From Thermoactinomyces mirandus (GTDB lineage: Bacteria; Bacillota; Bacilli; Thermoactinomycetales; Thermoactinomycetaceae), in NCBI RefSeq assembly GCF_013868055.1, contig NZ_JACEOL010000007.1, positions 1-64,000 of the forward strand: a DNA stretch of 64,000 nucleotides, written 5' to 3'. The notes under the pieces are model-generated. The model had not been told where the DNA came from and searched no databases. It worked only from the letters and a program-made list of their open reading frames with translations. Shown in pieces: positions 26,476 through 34,425 of the stretch. Positions within the stretch are counted from its first letter, which is position 1. Each line of letters starts with the position of its first letter. Both the position numbers and the translations under genes were made by a program.

Positions 26476-27018
26476 ATGAAAGCAACCGGCATCGTTCGTC
26501 GGATAGACGATCTTGGACGTGTGGTAATTCCCAAAGAAATTCGGCGGACATTGCGTATTCGAGAAGGAGATCCTCTGGAGATTTTTGTGGATCGTGAAGG
26601 GGAAGTTATTCTGAAAAAATATTCTCCCATCGGGGAGTTAGGGGATTTTGCCCAGGAATATGCAGAAGCACTATATGAAAATATGTTATATCCTACACTG
26701 ATTTGTGACCGGGACAGTGTGATTGCTGTAGCCGGCATATCCAAAAAAGAATATATGGAAAAGTCGATCGGGGATCTTGTCGAATCATGCATGGACGGGC
26801 GGCGATCAATTTTGGAGACCATGCCGGGAACGGTTGAGATCTTCAGGGGAATGCAGGAAGTGTACCAGTCGTATATCATCGTTCCCATCAATGCAGGCGG
26901 TGATCCGATCGGGGCGGTTATTGTACTGAACAAGAAAGAGGGAGAAAAGCTGGGAGAACTGGAAATGAAACTGGCAAGTACCGCAGCTTCTTTCCTGGGG
27001 AAACAGATGGAGAATTAA
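26476..27018 (+). CDS. spoVT: Stage V sporulation protein T
   Basis: Forespore transcription factor that modulates sigma-G genes. The N-terminal AbrB-like domain (MKATGIVRRIDDLGRVVIP, then EIRRTLRIREGDPLEIFVD) is followed by a C-terminal GAF-like domain of about 125 residues (CDRDSVIAVAGISKKEYMEK). The length is 180 residues. The ribosome site is aaagagagg. A sigma-G-like promoter lies upstream. It is paralogous in its first 50 residues to AbrB at 4227-4499. Confidence 0.96.
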   Translation: MKATGIVRRIDDLGRVVIPKEIRRTLRIREGDPLEIFVDREGEVILKKYSPIGELGDFAQEYAEALYENMLYPTLICDRDSVIAVAGISKKEYMEKSIGDLVESCMDGRRSILETMPGTVEIFRGMQEVYQSYIIVPINAGGDPIGAVIVLNKKEGEKLGELEMKLASTAASFLGKQMEN

Positions 27019-27130
27019 CGATATTTTTGTCCGGCAGGTGAATATACCTGCTTTTTCTTTGCCAACTTTCCACACTCTTGTATAATGAAAAGCAATTGCA
27101 GTGTTGTGTGGAGAGGGGATTTTCTGGAAA

Positions 27131-28768
27131 ATGATAGAAGAGAGCCGGCGGTCTTTCATTCGCGGTGCGGTCATCCTGGGCGGGGCCGCCTTATTTACGA
27201 AAATACTGAGTGCCGTTTACAAGGTACCTTACCAAAATATTACCGGAGACGAGGGGATGTATGTTTATCAACAGGTATATCCTCTGTACAGTGTTTTGCT
27301 GCTTCTGGCTACAGCCGGTTTCCCTGCCGCAATCTCCAAAATGGTGTCTGAAAAATGGTCCAGCGGCCAATTTGAAGGGGTGCGGCAGATTTTTCGCATC
27401 TCGGCCATTTCTTTGTTTTTCCTGGGTTTGGTCTTCTTTTTGCTGCTCTTTTTCGGAGCGGGACAATTGGCTGAATGGATGGGAAACCGGGAATTACTGA
27501 CATTACCGATCCAAACTGTGTCGTTTGCTCTTTTGGTAGTTCCGTTTCTTGCTGTGATGCGGGGATTTTTCCAGGGACAGCAAAACATGGTCCCTACCGC
27601 AGCTTCGCAGATGGTTGAGCAGGTGATCCGGGTTGCAACCATCCTGATTCTTGCCTGGTACTTTATGGATGCCGGCCTGGGATTTGTATCTGCTGGCGCC
27701 GGCGCTGTATTTGGGGCTACGACCGGAGCTATCGGTGCATTATTTGTGTTACTGTATTATTGGCGCAAAAATCAGTTGATCCACAGAAACCAGTTCAATG
27801 CTACGGGAACAACCGGTCTTGAACCTCCGCAAAAAGTAATGGAAACGGTATTTCGCCTGTCGTTGCCTATTTGCATAGGTTCCCTCATTCTCCCCCTGTT
27901 TTCCCTGGTGGATTCCTTTACTGTAGCCAATTTTCTGGTCGATTTGGGATGGGAGATGGAACGGGCGATTCGCCTGAAAGGAGTTTTTGACCGGGGGCAG
28001 CCTTTAATTCAGGTAGCCACATTTTTTGCAACAGCCATTGCCCTGTCGATCGTTCCCGCGATTTCCGAAGCCAGAGCCAAACGCCAGGAAAAAGAGGTAG
28101 AGGATCAGTCCCGCCTTGCCCTGCAACTGACATGGGGGTTGGGACTCCCGGCATCGGTGGGGCTTGCGGTCATTGCTGAACCCACCAACGTGATGCTGTT
28201 TGAAGATGCGAACGGTTCTGATACGTTAGCCATCCTGTCTTTCACCGGCGTTTTTTCCTCATTGGCCATGGTAACGGCAGGAATTTTGCAGGGATTGGGA
28301 AAAGTTTATTTGCCGGCAATTTATTTGTTGATCGGTGTTGTATTAAAAACAGGTCTGAATGCTCTGTTGATTCCCGTCTGGGATATTCGGGGAGCGGCGG
28401 CGGCCACAGTGGTTGCTTTTGCCTTTACAGCCTTGTTGCAGTTCATTAAGTTAAGGCAGCTTTTCCGTTGGAAAACATGGTTTCACAGGAAAATGCTGTT
28501 AAGCAGCTGGGCGGTAGTCTGGATGGGGTTTGCCGTTTATGGCGTGTCATATGGAGTCCAGCGGTTGATGCTGCCAGTGTTGGAATTCAGGCTGGCCATG
28601 ATGATTACTGCCCTGTCATCCGTTCTGGTTGGGATGATTGTCTACCTGTGGGCTTTGTTCAGATTTGGGGCATGGAGTCGCGCAGATTTGGAAAAAGTGC
28701 CGAAATTGCAAAGAAAACTTGTCCCTTTGCTGGACAAGTGGGGATGGTTGCCTGACAGCCGGGAATAA
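27131..28768 (+). CDS. yabM: Polysaccharide/lipid flippase-like membrane protein YabM (SpoVB family)
   Basis: Multi-pass membrane protein of the MVF/MATE-like flippase superfamily that includes SpoVB and MurJ. The N-terminal SFIRGAVILGGAALFTKILSAVYKVPY segment, here split as SFIRGAVILGGAALFTK and ILSAVYKVPY, is typical, and about 14 hydrophobic segments can be counted along 545 residues. ATG 27131 follows ggagagggg (27111-27119); a GTG at 27101 is upstream of that site. Its neighbours yabN and yabO are the conserved ones. The transported lipid-linked substrate is unknown. Confidence 0.88.
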   Translation: MIEESRRSFIRGAVILGGAALFTKILSAVYKVPYQNITGDEGMYVYQQVYPLYSVLLLLATAGFPAAISKMVSEKWSSGQFEGVRQIFRISAISLFFLGLVFFLLLFFGAGQLAEWMGNRELLTLPIQTVSFALLVVPFLAVMRGFFQGQQNMVPTAASQMVEQVIRVATILILAWYFMDAGLGFVSAGAGAVFGATTGAIGALFVLLYYWRKNQLIHRNQFNATGTTGLEPPQKVMETVFRLSLPICIGSLILPLFSLVDSFTVANFLVDLGWEMERAIRLKGVFDRGQPLIQVATFFATAIALSIVPAISEARAKRQEKEVEDQSRLALQLTWGLGLPASVGLAVIAEPTNVMLFEDANGSDTLAILSFTGVFSSLAMVTAGILQGLGKVYLPAIYLLIGVVLKTGLNALLIPVWDIRGAAAATVVAFAFTALLQFIKLRQLFRWKTWFHRKMLLSSWAVVWMGFAVYGVSYGVQRLMLPVLEFRLAMMITALSSVLVGMIVYLWALFRFGAWSRADLEKVPKLQRKLVPLLDKWGWLPDSRE

Positions 28769-28797
28769 AGAGACCAATCTGGTTAAGGAGGAGAAAG

Positions 28798-30279
28798 ATG
28801 GAAGCAAAAATTATCGTTGTCGGTTTGGGGTTTGGTGATGAAAATTCCCTTTCTTTGGGAACCTTGCAGACGTTAAGGAAAGCAGATGCCGTATTTTTAA
28901 GGACGATCAAGACACCAGTGGCGGATTGGCTGGCGAAAGAAGGGATTTCCTTTACCTCATTTGATGATGTTTATGAAGCGGCAGATGATTTTGCTTCGGT
29001 TTATCAGGAAATTGTCCGGCGTTTACTGGAAGCCGCCAAAGGGGATTCCCCGGTGGTTTATGCTGTTCCCGGCCATCCGATGGTTGCCGAACGCACCGTT
29101 TCGCTTCTTTTGGAAAAAGAAGCCGAATATAAGGTTGAGGTGGATGTCCGGGGCGGAAGCGGCAGCTTTTTGGATGCCTTTTTTGCCCGCCTGCAAATCG
29201 ATCCCATTGAGGGGTTTCAGCTGGTAGACGGGACCGGTTTTTCCTCCTCCAGCATAGATCCAAGGAACCATGTGCTGGTCGCACAGGTTTACAGCCGGTT
29301 TGTGGCATCAGAAGTCAAATTGACACTGATGGATCTCTATCCGGATGATCATATGGTAAAGATTGCGACTGCTTGCGGGATTGAAGGTCGGGAACAAATC
29401 ATGACCGTTTCGCTTCATGAACTGGACCACGAGGAGAATTTCAGCGATCTTACTTCTGTCTATGTTCCTCCGCTGAAAAAAGATACAGATTTTTATTCCC
29501 GGTTTGACTATCTGGTAGAGGTAATCCGTTTGTTACGCAGCCCCGAGGGTTGCCCGTGGGATCGGAAACAGACACATGAAAGCCTGCGCCCTTACCTGAT
29601 TGAGGAAGCGTATGAGTTTTTGCAGGCAATTGAAGAAAAGGATCCTGAGGCGATGGCGGATGAATTGGGAGATGTATTGCTTCAGGTGATGTTACATTCC
29701 CAGATTGCCAGTGAAGAAGGAATTTTTGATATTCATGATGTAATACGCCATCTGAACGACAAAATGATTCGTCGCCATCCGCATGTGTTCGGGACAGCGG
29801 AAGCCGGGACAGCGGAAGATGTGAAACAAAACTGGGACATGATCAAGGCTCGGGAAAAGAAAGAGGAAGCCGTGTCCATTCTTGATGGAATCCCCCAAAA
29901 TTTTCCGGCCCTGATGCTGGCGTACGAACAGCAGAAAAAGGCGGCCAAGGTGGGATTTGACTGGGAGGATCACAAAGGGGTTCTGGCAAAGGTCCGGGAG
30001 GAACTGAAAGAAATCGGTAATGCCAAAACGCAGGAAGAAAAGGAAGAGGAGCTGGGGGATATATTGTTTGCCCTGGTCAATTTTGCCCGTTTTATCGGGG
30101 TTCAGCCGGAACTGGCCCTGAGGGATGCGTGTTACAAATTTGAACGTCGTTTTCGTTATATTGAAAGTAAAGTGAAGATGTCCCGGAAAAACTGGGAAGA
30201 TTTTTCTCTTGCGGATCTGGATGCGTGGTGGGATGAAGCCAAGCGTCTGGAGAAGGGAAATAAAAAATCAGGTTTATAA
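28798..30279 (+). CDS. yabN: YabN: tetrapyrrole-methylase-like domain fused to MazG
   Basis: Two-domain protein. Residues 1-220 form a tetrapyrrole (SAM-dependent) methylase-like domain (IIVVGLGFGDENSLSLGTLQ, VYAVPGHPMVAERTV). Residues 240-490 are a MazG nucleoside triphosphate pyrophosphohydrolase (CPWDRKQTHESLRPYLIEEA, ELGDVLLQVMLHSQIA, with a second EELGDILFALVNFAR repeat). MazG hydrolyses NTPs and may clean the nucleotide pool; the role of the first domain is not established. The length of 493 residues and the ribosome site aaggaggag are typical. Confidence 0.93.
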   Translation: MEAKIIVVGLGFGDENSLSLGTLQTLRKADAVFLRTIKTPVADWLAKEGISFTSFDDVYEAADDFASVYQEIVRRLLEAAKGDSPVVYAVPGHPMVAERTVSLLLEKEAEYKVEVDVRGGSGSFLDAFFARLQIDPIEGFQLVDGTGFSSSSIDPRNHVLVAQVYSRFVASEVKLTLMDLYPDDHMVKIATACGIEGREQIMTVSLHELDHEENFSDLTSVYVPPLKKDTDFYSRFDYLVEVIRLLRSPEGCPWDRKQTHESLRPYLIEEAYEFLQAIEEKDPEAMADELGDVLLQVMLHSQIASEEGIFDIHDVIRHLNDKMIRRHPHVFGTAEAGTAEDVKQNWDMIKAREKKEEAVSILDGIPQNFPALMLAYEQQKKAAKVGFDWEDHKGVLAKVREELKEIGNAKTQEEKEEELGDILFALVNFARFIGVQPELALRDACYKFERRFRYIESKVKMSRKNWEDFSLADLDAWWDEAKRLEKGNKKSGL

Positions 30280-30340
30280 AGAGTCAATGGCAGGGATTTT
30301 TTTGTTGCCCAAGAATTGTTAAAAGACAGAAGGTGTCATC

Positions 30341-30613
30341 ATGCGCTTGGATAAATTTTTAAAAGTATCCTTTTTGGTGAAAAGACGGACATTGGCCAAG
30401 GAAGTGTGTGACCAGGGACGGGTTACAATCAATGGCAAAACGGCAAAAGCGGGGACAACCGTGTCTGTCGGTGATGAGATTGCAATTCGTTACGGACAAA
30501 AAATTGTGACGGTACGTGTGGAAAAGCTGCTGAATTCCGTTCGCAAAGAGGACGCAGGGCAACTGTATACCCTTTTGCGTGAAGAAGCGGCAAACCGGGA
30601 ACAGGAAGTATAG
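30341..30613 (+). CDS. rqcP: RqcP (YabO), S4-domain ribosome quality-control factor
   Basis: S4-type RNA-binding protein that works with RqcH in alanine tailing of stalled nascent chains on the large ribosomal subunit. The S4 motif opens the protein: MRLDKFLKVSFLVKRRTLAK, then GRVTINGKTAKAGTTVSVGDEI. Its length is 90 residues, the usual size. It was long listed as yabO in Bacillales. It lies between yabN and yabP, as expected. Confidence 0.93.
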   Translation: MRLDKFLKVSFLVKRRTLAKEVCDQGRVTINGKTAKAGTTVSVGDEIAIRYGQKIVTVRVEKLLNSVRKEDAGQLYTLLREEAANREQEV

Positions 30614-30699
30614 GTGGTTCTGCGTTTTATCTGCTGTGAAAAGCAGTTCTATGAAAGAGACTTTGTCCATATCATGTACCAAGAGAGGAGGTACGTGAT

Positions 30700-30987
30700 A
30701 TGGAAGAAACATTTGGTGGTCACCCGCACGAAATTGTGATGACAAACCGCAACACATTGGAAGTCAGCGGTGTAACCCGGGTCGAGAGTTTTGACAGTGA
30801 AGAGTTTTTGCTTCAAACGGATTATGGATACCTGGGGATCAGGGGGCAGGACTTGCATATAAAAACACTGGATCTGGATCAGGGGCGGGTTTCCATAGAA
30901 GGCCACATTGCGGATATGAGCTATTTGGATGTATCCATGCCTGCGCAGGAGAAGGCTAAAAGTGTCTGGAGCAGGATCTTCAAGTGA
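30700..30987 (+). CDS. yabP: Sporulation protein YabP
   Basis: Small protein needed for efficient sporulation in B. subtilis, expected in the mother cell. The HEIVMTNRNTLEVSGVTRVESFD segment and the closing DMSYLD motif identify it; no enzymatic motif is present. The length is 95 residues; gaggagg precedes ATG 30700. Its stop overlaps the yabQ GTG start (GTGA, 30984-30987), so the two are probably translated together. Confidence 0.92.
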   Translation: MEETFGGHPHEIVMTNRNTLEVSGVTRVESFDSEEFLLQTDYGYLGIRGQDLHIKTLDLDQGRVSIEGHIADMSYLDVSMPAQEKAKSVWSRIFK

Positions 30988-31547
30988 CGTTGCAGGCACA
31001 ATGGCTTACGATGGCTTTGATGTTTGGGTCCGGATTTTTTATCGGGCTCATTCTCGATTTTTACCGGGTTTTGACGGCACGTTTCCGACTGCGTGGCTGG
31101 CTGGTCTCCCTCATTGACCTGCTTTACTGGATTGTTTCGGCTGCCCTGGTGTGTGGATTGTTGTTTTGGAGTAATTGGGGAGAACTTCGTTTTTATTTTT
31201 TCGTTGCCGTATGTGCGGGCTTTTTCATCTATTTTAAGTGGGCAAGCCGTCACGTGATTTACGGAATTCGTATGCTGTTAAATTTTGTGGAACGCATCCT
31301 GTCTTTCCTTTTTCGACTGCTTTATCTATGTTGTTGGGTGCCCGTCAATGCTGTCTGGGCGGTAAGCAAACGGATTATTCTTTTCTTCTGGAAGGGAATT
31401 CATGCCGTTGTCAGATTGATGTTGTCTCCGCTTGTTTTTCTGTTTCGCCCGGTTATTGTGCGAGTCCATCCCTGGTGGAAGCCTTGGTTCCAAAAAGGAA
31501 AAGTGATAAGCCAAAAGGTGAAAGCATGGTGGAATAAGAAGAGATAA
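30984..31547 (+). CDS. yabQ: Spore cortex membrane protein YabQ
   Basis: Membrane protein required for spore cortex formation. The N-terminal half has four hydrophobic segments (MALMFGSGFFIGLILDFYRV, LIDLLYWIVSAALVCGLLF, FYFFVAVCAGFFIYF and one more near residue 110). The C-terminal part is basic and tryptophan-rich. It has 187 residues. The GTG start overlaps the yabP stop codon. Confidence 0.9.
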   Translation: MTLQAQWLTMALMFGSGFFIGLILDFYRVLTARFRLRGWLVSLIDLLYWIVSAALVCGLLFWSNWGELRFYFFVAVCAGFFIYFKWASRHVIYGIRMLLNFVERILSFLFRLLYLCCWVPVNAVWAVSKRIILFFWKGIHAVVRLMLSPLVFLFRPVIVRVHPWWKPWFQKGKVISQKVKAWWNKKR

Positions 31548-31559
31548 GGGTGGATAAAC

Positions 31560-31952
31560 ATGCCTTTTCAACATGGCAAAGATAAAATCCTTACATTTCA
31601 GCGCCCGCTCAATCCGGATAGACAGCAAAAGCCACAGTCCTCACCAAAACCGGTTCGTCCTTTGCATCCGGCGGTCCGGAGGCGCCGGATGATCTGGTTG
31701 GTCATCGTGGTTGTATTTATCTGCTGGGCAGTAATACAAAGTTTTATCCAGCAATTGCGTGTGTGGGAACAGGAAAAGGAATTGGCTGCCAAACAGGAGC
31801 AGTTGGCGCAACTCCAGTTGAAACAGAAGGAACTGAAGCAGGAAGTCCAAAAATTGAAGTCAGAAGATTATATGTTGGAACTGGCTCATAAAATGGGTTA
31901 CGGCAAACCGGGAGAAGAAATCTATTCCTTAGAGAAGAAGGAAAGCGAGTAA
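31560..31952 (+). CDS. divIC: Cell-division protein DivIC (FtsB-like)
   Basis: Bitopic septum-formation protein that forms a complex with FtsL and DivIB. A basic cytoplasmic N-terminus of about 45 residues is followed by one transmembrane segment (MIWLVIVVVFICWAVI) and then a coiled coil rich in Q, L, K and E (about residues 65-105). The LAHKMGYGKPGEEIY end motif is typical. It has 130 residues. A strong terminator closes the yabN-divIC group. Confidence 0.92.
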   Translation: MPFQHGKDKILTFQRPLNPDRQQKPQSSPKPVRPLHPAVRRRRMIWLVIVVVFICWAVIQSFIQQLRVWEQEKELAAKQEQLAQLQLKQKELKQEVQKLKSEDYMLELAHKMGYGKPGEEIYSLEKKESE

Positions 31953-31960
31953 TAAAAACC

Positions 31961-31996
31961 GCCCTCTTGTTCTGAAAGGGGAACAAGAGGCTTTTT
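31961..31996 (+). terminator. Intrinsic terminator after divIC
   Basis: Stem gcc-ctcttgttc pairs with gaacaagag-gc, followed by five T residues. Confidence 0.9.
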
Positions 31997-32039
31997 ATGT
32001 CGCGGCAGGGAATACCCTGAAAGCAGGGAGGTTTTCCAT

Positions 32040-33275
32040 GTGAAAAAATGGGCAGTGGGTATTTTCCCGGTTATAGGGATGGTTTTGGCTGGAGTTCTGT
32101 TTTTCTGTTTTAGTGACAAAAATGATAAAACGGTTGTAACCGGCCTGGAACAGGTTTTGGCTGATCCAGAAAAGTTACAGGGCAAGCGTGTGGGGCTTAT
32201 TACAAATCCGACCGGCATTGCGTCTGATTACCGGCATGGACTTGATGCGCTGCTGGCCAGGGGAATCCGGGTTACAAAAGTATTCGGTCCGGAACATGGA
32301 ATACGCGGAACGGAACAGGCCGGAGAAAAGCCCGGTTCCATGGTCGATCCCAAAACAAAGATCGGGTTTGAGGATTTGTACGGAAAAACGCCCGAAGAAA
32401 TCGTTCCCCTTTTCAGAGAAGTTGATGTGCTTGTTTTTGATCTGCAGGATATCGGAACCCGATATTATACATATATTTATACAATGGCAAACGCGATGGA
32501 AGCAGCAGGCATTTCTCACAAACCGTTTTACGTCCTGGATCGTCCGAATCCGATTGGAGGCAAGCGTGTAGAGGGGCCGGTACTGAAAAAAGGGTATGAA
32601 TCCTCTGTCGGGCGGTTTCCGATTCCTCTCAGGCATGGCATGACGGTTGGAGAATTGGCGCTCCTGTTTAATGACCAGATAAAAAACAAGGCAGACCTGC
32701 ATGTAGTCAGGATGAAAGGGTGGACGCGCGACAAGACTTATGAGGAAACGGGGTTGCCATGGATAATGCCTTCTCCCAATATACCCACTCTGTTAACGGC
32801 CTGTGCCTATCCTGGCCTGGGATTGATTGAAGGAACCAATTTGTCGGAAGGCAGAGGAACAACCCGTCCATTTGAATTGATCGGGGCGCCTTATATCCGG
32901 GGGTGGGAATTGGCCGCTGCTTTAAATCAGGAAGGCTTGCCTGGTGTTTTTTTTCGGGAAGCATATTTTACCCCTGTTTTTTCAAAATATGAGGGAGAAA
33001 CAGTTGGCGGCGTACAGTTGCATATTACCGACTGTGACCGGTTCGATCCCGTATTGACAGGAATTGCCATCATCGAGAAAACGGGAAAGTTGTACCCCGG
33101 CAAGTTTGCCTGGGTGAAATCCGGGGAACGATATTGGATAGACCTTTTGGCGGGGACGGATCAATTACGGTTACTCATTGGCGAGGGGAAATCCGCCAAA
33201 GAGATTGTTCGTCAGTGGAATGATGAATTGAATAAATTTAAGGAGATCCGGAAAAGATACCTTCTCTACAAATGA
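32040..33275 (+). CDS. namZ: Exo-beta-N-acetylmuramidase NamZ-like (DUF1343)
   Basis: Predicted exo-acting muramidase that removes terminal MurNAc from cell-wall glycans. An N-terminal hydrophobic anchor or signal (VGIFPVIGMVLAGVLFF) precedes the DUF1343 domain: GKRVGLITNPTGI, VFGPEHGIRG, DLQDIGTRYYTYI, PNPIGG and NLSEGRGTTRPFELIGAP. The length is 411 residues. The start is GTG 32040, because the nearby ATG at 32038 reads straight into a stop. It stands alone here, whereas in B. subtilis namZ lies with nagZ and amiE; no other recycling hydrolase is nearby. Confidence 0.88.
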   Translation: MKKWAVGIFPVIGMVLAGVLFFCFSDKNDKTVVTGLEQVLADPEKLQGKRVGLITNPTGIASDYRHGLDALLARGIRVTKVFGPEHGIRGTEQAGEKPGSMVDPKTKIGFEDLYGKTPEEIVPLFREVDVLVFDLQDIGTRYYTYIYTMANAMEAAGISHKPFYVLDRPNPIGGKRVEGPVLKKGYESSVGRFPIPLRHGMTVGELALLFNDQIKNKADLHVVRMKGWTRDKTYEETGLPWIMPSPNIPTLLTACAYPGLGLIEGTNLSEGRGTTRPFELIGAPYIRGWELAAALNQEGLPGVFFREAYFTPVFSKYEGETVGGVQLHITDCDRFDPVLTGIAIIEKTGKLYPGKFAWVKSGERYWIDLLAGTDQLRLLIGEGKSAKEIVRQWNDELNKFKEIRKRYLLYK

Positions 33276-33309
33276 CGGTTAATCCCGGATATAAAAAATA
33301 AATTTGGTG

Positions 33310-33338
33310 TTGACAACTGCGCTGCTGCTTTGTATAAT
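33310..33338 (+). promoter_or_regulatory. Consensus sigma-A promoter of the tRNA-Met genes
   Basis: TTGACA (33310-33315), 17-base spacer, TATAAT (33333-33338): a full consensus match, 36 bases before the first tRNA. Confidence 0.93.
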
Positions 33339-33374
33339 AGAGTCTGTTCGCGACGCTGAACGAATGGAAAATGA

Positions 33375-33451
<77 letters not shown>

Positions 33452-33458
33452 AAAATGT

Positions 33459-33535
33459 GGCGGCGTAGCTCAGCAGGCTAGAGCGTACGGTTCATACCCG
33501 TGAGGTCGGGGGTTCGAGGCCCTCCGCCGCTACCA
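33459..33535 (+). tRNA. tRNA-Met (elongator), anticodon CAT
   Basis: Acceptor stem ggcggcg pairs with cgccgc(t), T arm gggggttcgaggccctc, anticodon CAT at 33493-33495, CCA encoded. The sequence resembles Bacillus elongator tRNA-Met. Lysidine-modified tRNA-Ile2 also has a CAT anticodon gene, but the body fits Met better. Seven bases separate it from tRNA-fMet. Confidence 0.9.
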
Positions 33536-33548
33536 AAAGTGTAAGGAG

Positions 33549-33589
33549 AAGGCGAGCTGACCCGATTGGGTAGACATCGCCTTTTTTTT
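33549..33589 (+). terminator. Intrinsic terminator of the tRNA unit
   Basis: Stem aaggcga with tcgcctt enclosing an inner acccgattgggt hairpin, followed by eight T residues. Confidence 0.88.
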
Positions 33590-33633
33590 GTGTTATTTTT
33601 AGCTGCTTGTGATGAGCATATGGGAGTGATTGT

Positions 33634-34122
33634 GTGAATGTTGTCATTAAGAAAATAAAGTTTACCACCGTAAATAAAACCTATACGGAAAAAGTGCGCG
33701 ATTGGCGCGGGCGCCATTGCTTTTCCACACAGTATGCCAATCCCGATGGCAAGCGGATCTTCCTCACTTATTATTTTGTGCGCAAGGGGTATACCATTTC
33801 CAAGGTGTTTGGACGCTCCGGGGAATTCCTCTATTATTATTGCGATGTGATGCAAATGCATCAAGTGGGACGCTTGCGCTACGTAATGGTAGACCTGCTG
33901 TTGGATCTGATCATTGACCCGGAAGACCATTATCACCTGATTGACGTTGATGAATTTGCCGATTCCATTGAACGCGGACAGCTGAAACGAAAACAGCAGG
34001 TACACGCGCTCAGAACGCTGGACCAAATGATTCGGCTGCATAGGAATCACAAGCTCATTCCCTCGTTTATTCGCAAGGCAAGCATGTATCCTTTGACGGA
34101 TTCCCCAACCCGGCACCACTAG
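33634..34122 (+). CDS. DUF402-family protein (possible nucleoside phosphatase)
   Basis: Protein of 162 residues with the DUF402/FomD-like fold: GRSGEFLYYYCDVMQM, VMVDLLLDLIIDPEDHYHLIDVDEF. Conserved aspartates in that second segment would bind a metal. Characterised members hydrolyse nucleotides, so phosphatase or phosphohydrolase activity is a family-based guess. GTG 33634 follows gggagtg. It stands alone between the tRNA unit and spoIIE. Confidence 0.8.
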   Translation: MNVVIKKIKFTTVNKTYTEKVRDWRGRHCFSTQYANPDGKRIFLTYYFVRKGYTISKVFGRSGEFLYYYCDVMQMHQVGRLRYVMVDLLLDLIIDPEDHYHLIDVDEFADSIERGQLKRKQQVHALRTLDQMIRLHRNHKLIPSFIRKASMYPLTDSPTRHH

Positions 34123-34226
34123 AGGATGATTTCGACAAGGTTGCGGACAGCATGGCAAGTTGTTGGAAGTTTTGTCGCTCCCATGTCCGGCTTGAGAGAT
34201 AACGACAAAGAATGACGAGATCTGAG

Positions 34227-34261
34227 TGAACTCCTGGAGGAAACCGGGGGTTCATTTGTTT
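34227..34261 (+). terminator. Terminator-like hairpin upstream of spoIIE
   Basis: Stem tgaactcc with ggggttca (one wobble), followed by tttgttt. It lies about 105 bases after the DUF402 gene. Confidence 0.55.
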
Positions 34262-34326
34262 GCATTTCTCCGGATAATATTTGTGAGCGGATCAGAAAGC
34301 AGCAGGGGAAGAGATGACTTGAAAAA

Positions 34327-34393
34327 ATGTCGTAAAAAAATTTTGTCTCTCCAGATATTGTGACAAACTTTCCGGTTGTTTCCTCGCTATAAT
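34327..34393 (+). promoter_or_regulatory. Spo0A-dependent-type promoter of spoIIE
   Basis: GTGACA (34360-34365) and TATAAT (34388-34393) are 22 bases apart, too far for an ordinary sigma-A promoter. Such wide spacing is the hallmark of Spo0A-activated spoIIE and spoIIG promoters in B. subtilis. An imperfect Spo0A box, TGTCGTA (34328-34334), lies just upstream. Confidence 0.65.
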
Positions 34394-34425
34394 GGGTGGC
34401 ACAATCTGATCGCGAGGTGAGAAAC

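Noticed and set aside
33459-33535. Second CAT tRNA as tRNA-Ile2 (lysidine type)
   Set aside because: tilS is nearby, but the tRNA body matches elongator tRNA-Met more closely; kept as Met with some doubt.
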